From the NCBI GenBank assembly GCA_002452745.1, contig DKFC01000055.1, positions 1 through 60,150 of the forward strand: a stretch of 60,150 nt of DNA, in the 5' to 3' direction. Made by a program: the position numbers and the translations under genes. The DNA comes from Firmicutes bacterium UBA6806 (GTDB taxonomy: Bacteria; Bacillota; Clostridia; Peptostreptococcales; Acidaminobacteraceae). Within the stretch, counting starts at the first letter, position 1; every line of letters starts with the position of its first letter. Below are positions 35,580 through 43,488 of this stretch, one piece after another. A model generated the notes under the pieces. The model was not told where the DNA came from. It saw only the letters and a list, made by a program, of their open reading frames with translations, and searched no databases.

Positions 35580-36302
35580 TTATACCATACTCTTCAATTG
35601 GTTCAAGTCCAAAATTAAAATTTTTTTGACACCTTCCAGCTGAATCAACCCCAGTTCTTGAAACAGTTGCAATTTTCTGGACATGGTCTCTCTACTAATG
35701 CCTGCATAACTGCCCATTTCCTCTCTACTCATGGAGAGCTCCAGCAAAATTCCCCGCTCCGTCTCTGTCCCAAACTGTTCTACTAAATCCACCAAGAGCC
35801 CTGCAATCTTAGCATCTGGACTACCACTGGATAGCCTGGCCACTAACGACTCCACTTTGATAATCCGCTCGTAGGCCTTTTCGAAAATCTTGAGCGTAAT
35901 TTGAGGATTCGATAATACCACCTTATCAAATTCTTCTTTTTCAAGGGTGCTAATTTGAAGATCTTCCAGTGCCACTGCATTGAAGTAAAACTCGTCTTCC
36001 TTTAGCAAATTGAACGCACCAATGAAGTCACCCGAAGACAGAATATATAGAATCTGTTCCTTGCCATCCAGTGTATTTTTATAAATCTTCATCTTTCCTG
36101 AGCACACGATGTAGAGTTTGTTGGCCTTTTGTCCCTGCGAGAACACAATTTCACCCTTTTTATAGGCAACAGAAGAAACCCCTTCTGAGATAAGATGTGC
36201 TTCGTCCTCTGTTAAAGACGACAGCAGGGGAATATTGTTGATACATAAGAGTTTTCCGCACTTGACACAGTTTAAACGATTACATTGACTTCTCTTTACC
36301 AT
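35580..36302 (-). CDS. Crp/Fnr-family regulator with N-terminal four-cysteine cluster
   Basis: A 240-residue relative of the regulator next to ric. Four cysteines at the N-terminus (C-x4-C-x2-C-x4-C in QCNRLNCVKCGKLLC) could bind a cluster on their own; the internal FNR-like cysteine is absent (QISTLEKEEF). The beta-roll is followed by a winged helix with SREEMGSYAGISRETMSRKL, whose SRETMSR recognition helix again has the CRP-like Arg, Glu and Arg. The ATG at 36302 follows AAAGGG; an in-frame TTG at 36326 lacks a ribosome site. It lies just downstream of pflBA, and a TGTGA-type site precedes pflB, so it may control fermentation. Confidence 0.88.
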   Translation of the reverse strand: MVKRSQCNRLNCVKCGKLLCINNIPLLSSLTEDEAHLISEGVSSVAYKKGEIVFSQGQKANKLYIVCSGKMKIYKNTLDGKEQILYILSSGDFIGAFNLLKEDEFYFNAVALEDLQISTLEKEEFDKVVLSNPQITLKIFEKAYERIIKVESLVARLSSGSPDAKIAGLLVDLVEQFGTETERGILLELSMSREEMGSYAGISRETMSRKLQLFQELGLIQLEGVKKILILDLNQLKSMV

Positions 36303-36377
36303 GGCAGCCCTTTCTACTTTTTCCAAATTGCTTCTGTCTCTTTCAGGTTAATTTAAGCAGTTGTTTATGATAATAAC

Positions 36378-36416
36378 AAAAAACTTCAGGCGCATACACG
36401 AGTGTATGTGCCTGAA
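36378..36416 (-). terminator. pflBA terminator
   Basis: A 15-bp stem (TTCAGGC-x-CATACAC with its complement) with a two-base loop is followed by TTTTTT on the minus strand. Confidence 0.85.
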
Positions 36417-36439
36417 ACTAGACGAGCGTCTCTTGTAAC

Positions 36440-37198
36440 TTAAGATGCCCTTCGTCCTTTTCGATATCTATTTTCAAATACTTGGTTTGCATATTTTTCA
36501 AGTTCTTCAGCACGTCCACTGGACATTTCAGGAACCAGCTCGAGAAGATACGGCAAACCTAATTGAGAATACTTTTCAGTTCCACTTTTATGATACGGCA
36601 GAATTTCAATTTTTGCAACCCTTTTTTCAATGGGCTCAATTAGATCAACCAGCTTTTTCATGTGCTCTTCGGAATCAGTCATTCCTGGAACCATCACATG
36701 TCTGATGATAATTTGACCCTTGAAATCAAACTTCCTGATGGCTTCCATGAAAGCCAGAAGGCCACTTATATCTCTTCCTGTTAAGTTCATGTATGCCTCT
36801 GAGTTAAACTGTTTCACATCCAAGAGAATAGTGTCAGTAAGATTCAATATGGTCTCATAATACTTTGAAACGCCGTATCCCGAAGTATCCAGACAAGTGT
36901 TAAAACCATTTAATTTAAGTGTTTTCATGGCCTCAACTAAAAATGCACCCTGCATGAGGGGTTCGCCACCTGAAAACGTAACCCCTCCGCCACTTGCTTC
37001 ATAGTAAGTCCGATACCGCTCTGCGGTTTCAAGCACCTGATCCACCGTCAGCTGATTGCTCCCCATAAAATGCTGAGTGTCAGGATTATGACAGTATTGA
37101 CATTTAAGCGGACATCCTTGGAGGAAAAATACAGTTCTTATCCCCGGTCCATCCACAAGCCCCATGGTTTCTATAGAGTGTAAACTCGCAGTTTTCAT
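36440..37198 (-). CDS. pflA: Pyruvate formate-lyase activating enzyme
   Basis: A 252-residue radical-SAM enzyme that installs the glycyl radical on PflB. The cluster motif is GCPLKCQYCHNP (C-x3-C-x2-C, about 29-36), followed by the SAM-binding SGGEPLMQ. The length is typical for a PflA without extra ferredoxin clusters. AAGGAG eight bases upstream supports ATG 37198. It lies 61 bp after pflB and is co-transcribed with it, ending at a strong terminator. Confidence 0.95.
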   Translation of the reverse strand: MKTASLHSIETMGLVDGPGIRTVFFLQGCPLKCQYCHNPDTQHFMGSNQLTVDQVLETAERYRTYYEASGGGVTFSGGEPLMQGAFLVEAMKTLKLNGFNTCLDTSGYGVSKYYETILNLTDTILLDVKQFNSEAYMNLTGRDISGLLAFMEAIRKFDFKGQIIIRHVMVPGMTDSEEHMKKLVDLIEPIEKRVAKIEILPYHKSGTEKYSQLGLPYLLELVPEMSSGRAEELEKYANQVFENRYRKGRRAS

Positions 37199-37259
37199 GA
37201 CAATTCTCCTTTCTTCCATCTCACTTAGTATTTTAAACGAATCCATTGCCCAAACCTAT

Positions 37260-39497
37260 TTAGACGCGTTCGTGGAATGTTCTGTTGATAACTTCCATCT
37301 TTTGCTCTTTTGTCAACCGATTAAAATGAACTGCATACCCAGATACACGAATGGTCAGTGTTGGATACTTGCTAGGATTTTCCATGGCATCCACCAGTTT
37401 TTCTCTCGATAAGACATTGACGTTCAAATGGAATGCGCCTTTGGCGAAATAGCCGTCCAAGAGTCCATATAAATTCGTCTTTCGATCGCCTTCCGTTCTA
37501 CCAAGTGCCTGCGGCACAATGGAAAATGTGTTGGAGATCCCATCTTGGCAAATGCCCTCAAATGGTAGTTTGGCAACTGTATTGAGTGATGCAAGCGCAC
37601 CGTTGCTATCCCTTCCGTGCATTGGATTAGCACCTGGGGCAAATGGTTCACCCTTTTGTCTACCATCTGGTGTTGCACCTGTTTTCTTTCCATAGACGAC
37701 ATTTGAAGTAATTGTGAGAATTGACATGGTTTTGTCCGCTTCTCGATACGCTCTGTGCTTTTGGATTTCCTTGCTGAAATGAGTAACAACTTCTTTTGCA
37801 AGCATGTCCACACGATCATCATCATTTCCGTACATTGGGTAAGCACCCTCTATTTCAAAGTCCACGGTTATACCGTTTTCATCTCGAACTGGTTTTACTT
37901 TTGCATATTTTATCGCACTGAGGGAATCTGCCACAAGTGATATGCCTGCAACACCGAAGGCCATATACCTGCCCACATGTGTATCGTGAAGTGCCATTTG
38001 CCCTTTTTCGTATGCGTATTTATCATGCATGTAATGAATCGTGTTCATGGTGTTCACATAGATTCTTGCAAGGTCTGATAAAATATCTTTGTAAATTGGA
38101 TAGATCTCGTCAAAGTTAAGATCACCTTCTGAGAGCTTTGGAACATTTTTAATAACCGTTATCGCTTGGTTCTCTTTGGTCTTTTTGAGTTCGTCCTTTC
38201 CTTGATTAAGGCTGTAGAGAAGTGCCTTCGCAAGATTTGCCCTCGCCCCAAAGAATTGCATTTCCTTACCGATTCTCATAGGTGAGACGCAACATGCAAT
38301 TCCATAGTCATCTCCATAAATCGGTCTCATAAGATCATCGTTTTCATATTGTATCGCCCCTGTTTCGATGGACATTTTAGCACAGTACGCCTTAAATGCC
38401 ACTGGTAATTCTTTTGCCCAAAGGACAGTCATGTTGGGTTCAGGCGCTGACCCTAAATTGGTCAGTGTGTTTAAAAATCTAAAAGCTGTCTTGGTGACAA
38501 GTGGTCGTCCATCTTCTCCCATACCGCCAATAGATTCAGTCACCCAAGTTGGGTCTCCTGCAAATAAAGTGTTGTAATCAGGTGTTCTGAGATGTCTAGC
38601 CATACGCAGCTTAATCACCAATTGGTCGATTAGCTCTTGAGCCCCTTCCTCATCTAACACCCCTGCTTCAATATCTCTTTCAATAAACACATCTAAGAAG
38701 GCTGTATTTCTACCAAGTGACATCGCCGCACCATTGTTTTCTTTAATTGCAGCAAGGTATCCAAAGTAGAAAAACTGAACGGCTTCATGAGCGTTTTGAG
38801 CTGGCGCTGAGATATCGACACCATACGCCGCTGCCATTTCCTTTATTTCACCAAGTGCTCTAATTTGTTCTGCCACTTCTTCTCTCATGCGGATAACTTC
38901 TTCCGTTGCCATTTCGGATTCAAGCGCTTCAAAGTCATTTCGTTTTGCCTTCACAAGTCTGTCGATTCCATATAGTGCAATCCTTCTATAGTCCCCTATA
39001 ATACGCCCTCTTCCATACGCATCTGGAAGCCCTGTTAAAAGACCCACACTTCTGGCTATTTTCATCTCCTTGGTATAAGCATCAAAAACCCCTTGATTGT
39101 GCGTTTTTCTATAGGCTTGAAACGCTTCTCCCATGCCTTCTTTCATGTTATAGCCATAGGCTTCTAGAGAAGATTCAAGCATTCTGAAACCGCCATAAGG
39201 ATTCATAATTCGTTTAAGCGGAGAATCCGTTTGATACCCCACCACTGTTTCGTTTTCTTGATCGAGATATCCAGCCTCAAATTGGTTTATGCCAGAGAAA
39301 ACAGATGTCTCTATGCCAATGATCCCTTCTTCAATTTCCTTTTCTATGAGTTTTTCTGCTTTATTCCAAACGGATTCTGTCTTTTGGGATTTACCTGCTA
39401 AAAACGATTCATCCCCTTCATACGGTTTGTAATTCGACTGTATAAAATCACGAACATCAATTGACTCTGTCCACTTGCCACCGTTAAATGCTTTCAT
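37260..39497 (-). CDS. pflB: Formate C-acetyltransferase (pyruvate formate-lyase)
   Basis: A 745-residue glycyl-radical enzyme that converts pyruvate and CoA to acetyl-CoA and formate in anaerobic fermentation. The adjacent active-site cysteines are seen in GIACCVSPMRIGKEMQ and the C-terminal glycyl-radical site in LTIRVSGYAVHFNRLTKEQ (Gly about 720). These match true PFL rather than a glycerol dehydratase or choline lyase. AGGAGGT precedes ATG 39497. It is the first gene of pflB-pflA, under a promoter with a TGTGA-type site. Confidence 0.96.
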   Translation of the reverse strand: MKAFNGGKWTESIDVRDFIQSNYKPYEGDESFLAGKSQKTESVWNKAEKLIEKEIEEGIIGIETSVFSGINQFEAGYLDQENETVVGYQTDSPLKRIMNPYGGFRMLESSLEAYGYNMKEGMGEAFQAYRKTHNQGVFDAYTKEMKIARSVGLLTGLPDAYGRGRIIGDYRRIALYGIDRLVKAKRNDFEALESEMATEEVIRMREEVAEQIRALGEIKEMAAAYGVDISAPAQNAHEAVQFFYFGYLAAIKENNGAAMSLGRNTAFLDVFIERDIEAGVLDEEGAQELIDQLVIKLRMARHLRTPDYNTLFAGDPTWVTESIGGMGEDGRPLVTKTAFRFLNTLTNLGSAPEPNMTVLWAKELPVAFKAYCAKMSIETGAIQYENDDLMRPIYGDDYGIACCVSPMRIGKEMQFFGARANLAKALLYSLNQGKDELKKTKENQAITVIKNVPKLSEGDLNFDEIYPIYKDILSDLARIYVNTMNTIHYMHDKYAYEKGQMALHDTHVGRYMAFGVAGISLVADSLSAIKYAKVKPVRDENGITVDFEIEGAYPMYGNDDDRVDMLAKEVVTHFSKEIQKHRAYREADKTMSILTITSNVVYGKKTGATPDGRQKGEPFAPGANPMHGRDSNGALASLNTVAKLPFEGICQDGISNTFSIVPQALGRTEGDRKTNLYGLLDGYFAKGAFHLNVNVLSREKLVDAMENPSKYPTLTIRVSGYAVHFNRLTKEQKMEVINRTFHERV

Positions 39498-39593
39498 CTG
39501 AATACCTCCTATCAATCCATTGCCTCACGCAATTCGCTGCCTCATATGCCTTTTTCGGGACTCTACTAGACGTGTTCCCTCTCTTTTGCCCTT

Positions 39594-39636
39594 ATTATAG
39601 AACAGCCTCATTCAAAAAGATGTGACCACACGCACA
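39594..39636 (-). promoter_or_regulatory. pflB promoter with class II Crp/Fnr-type site
   Basis: TGTGA-CCACAC-GCACA (39621-39636, one mismatch from TGTGA-N6-TCACA) lies upstream of a minus-strand TATAAT (39599-39594). The centre is 29.5 bp from the -10 edge, identical to the ric promoter. No good -35 is seen. This is within the 356-bp gap between pflB and the SLH gene. Confidence 0.6.
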
Positions 39637-39785
39637 TTTTGAATTATTTCTTGCATTTCGTGCTCTATCTAGTTCACCTTTCCCAAAGGCGTGTATCTTT
39701 AGACACTGCAAGGCCCAGACTACATTTCAACGTTGTTAAACACATTTTACGATACGGTTACTTTGACGTTTTATTAATATTTCAC

Positions 39786-39794
39786 TGATATAAT
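39786..39794 (+). promoter_or_regulatory. Extended -10 promoter of the SLH protein gene
   Basis: TGATATAAT gives a TG-extended -10. TTGACG at 39763-39768 is 20 bp upstream, too far for a standard -35. Confidence 0.45.
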
Positions 39795-39853
39795 AAATTT
39801 ATAGCAAAGAAAAACAAGACTATAAAATAAAACTATAAATGGAGGTTTTGACA

Positions 39854-41251
39854 ATGAAAAGGATTTTAAAGTCAATTCTAATGCTGACACTGGTATTGGC
39901 TCTATGCATTCCAACTTTTGCAGAGTCACAGACAGAAACTATTTTTACAGATATTAGCTCCGACCACTACGCATTTGAAGCAATAAAAACCATGAAGGCA
40001 TATGGGATTATAAGCGGTTATCCCGACGGCACTTTCAGGCCACAAAATACAGTTAGCCGTGTTGAATTTGCAGTGATGATGGTAAAGGCACTTAAATTGG
40101 ACGTCGATCATCGAGACAAGTCCTCATTTACAGATATGAACGGCAATGAATGGGCTGTTCCATATGTCGAGGCAGCAAAGGAATATTTGACAGGCTACAA
40201 GAGTTCTTCTGGCTACACCTTTAAGCCATCGTCACCGTCCGTGAGAGAAGACATGGCAGTTGCCCTAATAAGAGCTCTTGGAAAAGACACCAGTTCCGAT
40301 TCGATTCTCTCACAATACGCAGATCAATCTGATATCTCATCAAATCTCAGATACTACGTTGCATCCGCCATCCAAAACAATTTAATGACAGGTGAAACCA
40401 CTAACAATCTCAAATATTTTAGACCTCAACGCTCTCTCACCCGTGCTGAGGCCGCATCGCTGCTTATGAACGTCATTAGAGAAGAAAAAATCATCTTTGA
40501 CGATGAAGAAAAAGTCGTTTTAGACGGAGACGAGGAAGGTGATTTTGATGATAAGTCAAAAGATAAGTCTAATAATGGAAAGGGACATAAAGATGATGTT
40601 GATTTGGAATCGGTTAAAAATCAAAACGGCACGCTCGTTTTAAAATGGGACAAAATCAACGATTCTAAGTTTACAGGCTACAAAGTCGTCGCGTCAAAAT
40701 CAGATAGTACCCCATCATACCCTAAAAATGGATATGCTTACTGGATTACAGATAAGAATAAAACCTCTGCCGTTATCAAGGCAGGTGATAGCTATAACGG
40801 CTCAGAGTTCTCGACATTTGAAGCTGGAAGCACATACTATTTCAGCATCACAGCCGTCTATGACGATGAAACAATCAGCGGCAATGTCATCAAAGCCACA
40901 GTTCCTTATAATTCCATCACTGATTCCAGCTTACAAGATAACAACCTAAAATTGGTGGCTGAAAATCAAGGTGAATTTGTCAAACTCACATGGACCATTT
41001 CCCAGGAAGAGAAATTTCAAGGGTACAAAGTCGTTGCCTCACAAGGTGATTCAACACCCGTTTATCCAGACAATGGCTATTTCACCTATATAACTGGCAG
41101 AAATATCAATACTGTGAGCATCGGCAATGGCTCTAGTTACAATGGTGGCGATATCACAAAATTTGAAAAGGGTAAAACCTATTATTTTTCAATCACCTAT
41201 CTCTATGAAAGCGGAAAGAAGACCAGTAATACAGTTCAAATCAAGTTTTAG
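39854..41251 (+). CDS. S-layer homology domain protein with two tandem FN3-like domains
   Basis: A 465-residue secreted cell-surface protein. A signal peptide (about 1-24, ending ...PTFA-ES) is followed by three SLH repeats (about 30-75, 95-135 and 155-200; ISGYPDGTFRPQNTVSRVEFAVMM is clear), which bind secondary cell-wall polymers. A highly charged Asp/Lys/Glu linker (about 210-250) leads to two related ~95-residue beta domains sharing GYKVVAS, DSTP-YP-NGY, SYNG and TYYFSIT, so they arose by duplication. GGAGG eight bases upstream favours ATG 39854. Function is unknown; a surface adhesion or structural role is plausible. Confidence 0.9.
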   Translation: MKRILKSILMLTLVLALCIPTFAESQTETIFTDISSDHYAFEAIKTMKAYGIISGYPDGTFRPQNTVSRVEFAVMMVKALKLDVDHRDKSSFTDMNGNEWAVPYVEAAKEYLTGYKSSSGYTFKPSSPSVREDMAVALIRALGKDTSSDSILSQYADQSDISSNLRYYVASAIQNNLMTGETTNNLKYFRPQRSLTRAEAASLLMNVIREEKIIFDDEEKVVLDGDEEGDFDDKSKDKSNNGKGHKDDVDLESVKNQNGTLVLKWDKINDSKFTGYKVVASKSDSTPSYPKNGYAYWITDKNKTSAVIKAGDSYNGSEFSTFEAGSTYYFSITAVYDDETISGNVIKATVPYNSITDSSLQDNNLKLVAENQGEFVKLTWTISQEEKFQGYKVVASQGDSTPVYPDNGYFTYITGRNINTVSIGNGSSYNGGDITKFEKGKTYYFSITYLYESGKKTSNTVQIKF

Positions 41252-41303
41252 GTGAGGTAAAAAGTTTATAAACAATCCATAAATCCCCCAGATTTATGAT
41301 TTT

Positions 41304-41352
41304 AAAAAGGGCTGCTGCAATCTAATGACTTAGAGTTGCAACAGCCTTTTTG
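41304..41352 (+). terminator. Terminator of the SLH gene
   Basis: A hairpin of GGCTG-TGCAA with TTGCA-CAGCC and an A-run/T-run at its base, ending in TTTTTG. Confidence 0.75.
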
Positions 41353-41429
41353 TTTGCAGATATAGCTGACCGCCCTTCTTTATAAGCAATTGTTTCTTGC
41401 GCTGTAGGCATAAAATTGCAAATGCTTCA

Positions 41430-41463
41430 AAAAAAATAAAAGGGGATAGGATAACCTATCCCC
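41430..41463 (-). terminator. Terminator of the secreted-protein/membrane-protein operon
   Basis: GGGGATAGG-ATAA-CCTATCCCC hairpin followed by TTTTATTTTTTTT on the minus strand. Confidence 0.85.
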
Positions 41464-41471
41464 AAGCACTC

Positions 41472-41810
41472 TCATTTTAATTGCTTGCATTGATATGCAA
41501 AATAGGCAATTAAAGTCACTACAAATACTGTTATTTGAATGTCTTGAGTGGCATTTAGCACAGCAAAATCACTTGTACTTAAATTAAACAGTGTTTGATA
41601 TAGAGATAAAAGTACAAAGACCAACAAAGAGCTATAAAGCGTCTTTAATTGCCGTCCAGCCTTTATATATACATAGATGCCAATCGGCATCACAAACACC
41701 AATCTAACGACGATATCTGTTATAACCGCCGGATTCCACAACAATACGTTTTGTAGCATATAGAACACAGAATACAAAACAAGCCCTATTATAAATATAA
41801 TCTTCTTCAT
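41472..41810 (-). CDS. Small membrane protein of unknown function
   Basis: Not recognised. It has 112 residues with four hydrophobic helices filling nearly the whole length. Its ATG begins two bases after the stop of the secreted-protein gene and has no good ribosome site of its own, so translation is probably coupled; a TTG at 41825 would overlap that gene. The pairing of a secreted protein with a coupled small membrane protein invites comparison with toxin/immunity or export partners, but nothing in the sequence proves it. Confidence 0.65.
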   Translation of the reverse strand: MKKIIFIIGLVLYSVFYMLQNVLLWNPAVITDIVVRLVFVMPIGIYVYIKAGRQLKTLYSSLLVFVLLSLYQTLFNLSTSDFAVLNATQDIQITVFVVTLIAYFAYQCKQLK

Positions 41811-41812
41811 AA

Positions 41813-42703
41813 TCAATAATAACAAGCCGATGTGCTAAATCCAAAGAAACAGTTTTCAGAAACACTGTAGTCAACTTCCATTCCTATAGAATCAGATTCG
41901 ATACCCAAACTAATTCCAGTGATTTCACCTAACTTCCATGTATGTCCGTAAAATAATTTGGCTTTACCCGAATAATCTTTAAAAGCGCCATTATATACTG
42001 CAATAACACCGAATTTGTACCCTAAATAATTGGGGTTCTTAAATCCAGTTAAACCTCTTTCCCATGAAAAAACATCTTGAAATTCGTAAACCACACCATC
42101 TTCTACATTGTAATTACTTGGTGTCCTAAGGTTTAAACTGCTGAGTTTGCCAAGTTTATCTTCAACCCAAGCATGCGAACTTGACTTTAAATCAAGTCTG
42201 TAAGGAGCAGTCCCTGTGTCATAAAGTGTAATACCGAGGTAGTCATTATTGCCAACATTCTTTTTGTATCCAGTTGTGGTATCCATAACAAGATTATCCT
42301 GCCAATTATCGTTTTGCCACTTCCCAGTTCCATTTAAGACCCACTCGTCAGAATCATTAAAATAGTAACACGAAACGTTGGTCATACTCACATCTGATGG
42401 CGCTGACATCGGTGTATAGCCACTGTTTAAACCAGTATCCAAGGTATAAATCCCCATATTGTTTAGTTCAGATTCAGTATAGAAAGCCTCTCCCTTTGAA
42501 ATGGCTTTTATAATGTCTAATTTTGCATCTCTCGAAATAGTAGCTTTTGCCCTGATACCCTTATTTTGATTTTGAACCCTCTCAACCAATTCATTCTTTT
42601 TGTCAACATCGCCAATAAGGTTTTGTTCCTCATCTGCATATACTGGGAAAATCGTTCCCAAGAAAAGAACTGAAACCAATAACAAACTCAACATTTTTTT
42701 CAT
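41813..42703 (-). CDS. Secreted protein of unknown function
   Basis: Not recognised. The 296-residue product starts with a clear signal peptide (about 1-23, cleavage near VYA-DEE). The mature part has a charged N-terminal region, a central Tyr/Asn/Asp/Gly-rich, probably beta-structured region, and ends with two cysteines in ENCFFGFSTSACYY; another Cys lies in VSCYYFND. ATG 42703 has AAAGGA eight bases upstream; an in-frame ATG at 42766 with AGGAG four bases away would add 21 basic residues before the signal peptide. A small membrane protein is coupled downstream. Confidence 0.7.
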   Translation of the reverse strand: MKKMLSLLLVSVLFLGTIFPVYADEEQNLIGDVDKKNELVERVQNQNKGIRAKATISRDAKLDIIKAISKGEAFYTESELNNMGIYTLDTGLNSGYTPMSAPSDVSMTNVSCYYFNDSDEWVLNGTGKWQNDNWQDNLVMDTTTGYKKNVGNNDYLGITLYDTGTAPYRLDLKSSSHAWVEDKLGKLSSLNLRTPSNYNVEDGVVYEFQDVFSWERGLTGFKNPNYLGYKFGVIAVYNGAFKDYSGKAKLFYGHTWKLGEITGISLGIESDSIGMEVDYSVSENCFFGFSTSACYY

Positions 42704-42780
42704 TTTAAAATCCTTTCGTCTCATTGTTGTTTTATGCTGTCTGCAGGATTTAATAAGCTGGCTCATATTGCTCCTGCTAT

Positions 42781-42878
42781 GGCGTATTGTATATCCCAAT
42801 AAAATACGCCCGCCTTTTAAGGACCACCCATGGCAGCTTATTTAAATTTATTATAAAATACCATTTTCACCTTATCAA
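42781..42878 (-). promoter_or_regulatory. Promoter and leader hairpin of the secreted-protein gene
   Basis: On the minus strand TTGATA (42878-42873), 17 bp, TATAAT (42855-42850). The transcript would contain a perfect 8-bp hairpin GGCGTATT/AATACGCC (arms at 42810-42803 and 42788-42781) about 80 bases before the ATG. The surrounding gap (42704-43047) otherwise holds only the marR terminator. Confidence 0.55.
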
Positions 42879-42984
42879 CCAAATGGCTTATTTGGAACAT
42901 TTTCCGGTATATTTGTCCTCCTTGACCCTTCTTATAAAATAAGTGATTGAGTTTTCTGTTTGCACTTAAGGATAGCATTCATCA

Positions 42985-43025
42985 TAAAAAACACCCTGTG
43001 AATTTAAACTGACTCCACAGGGTGT
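42985..43025 (-). terminator. Terminator of the MarR-efflux operon
   Basis: ACACCCTGTG pairs with CACAGGGTGT across a 15-base loop; TTTTTTA follows on the minus strand. Confidence 0.85.
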
Positions 43026-43047
43026 TGCTTATTTAACTTTAGTTGTA

Positions 43048-43488
43048 TTACTGAATTTCCATGAGCCGGCTCAGCGTCTCGAGGCCCTTCAATACACAAG
43101 CCACATCCTCTTTAGTTGCATGGCTCAAGAATCTTCTGGCATAGGCCTCTCTCATAGATAAAATGGAGTCCTTCTTTGCAAGCGACTCATCTGAAAGTCT
43201 AAGACATATGATTCTTCTATTATTTTCAGGTCTTTCTCTGACGACGATTCCCTGTTCAACCAGTCTGTCAACTATTCCCGAGACTGTGCTCTTTGCAAGA
43301 CTCATGTGTTCACTGAGCTCAGTCAAGTTGATCCCTGGATGGGCATATAGGACTTTCATCGTCATAAGCTGAGGTAATGTAAACGATTTCAGTTCAGAAT
43401 TTTCGAGTATTTGCTGTTTAAATAGTTTCTGAATATGCTTGAACAATTCAACAATGTGCTCAGCATCATCAGTGTATAATGGATTCAT
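43048..43488 (-). CDS. MarR-family regulator of the efflux operon
   Basis: A 146-residue winged-helix repressor: LTLPQLMTMKVL-type helices, recognition region INLTELSEHMSLAKSTVSGIVDRLVEQGIV (about 56-85) and the wing RPENNRRIICLRLS. Its start overlaps the end of the MFS gene by 20 bp, with GGAGGTG upstream, making it the last gene of the operon. It probably represses the operon promoter at 46.7 kb through the GTTCG-N4-CGAAC site, with release by a transported compound. Confidence 0.9.
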   Translation of the reverse strand: MNPLYTDDAEHIVELFKHIQKLFKQQILENSELKSFTLPQLMTMKVLYAHPGINLTELSEHMSLAKSTVSGIVDRLVEQGIVVRERPENNRRIICLRLSDESLAKKDSILSMREAYARRFLSHATKEDVACVLKGLETLSRLMEIQ

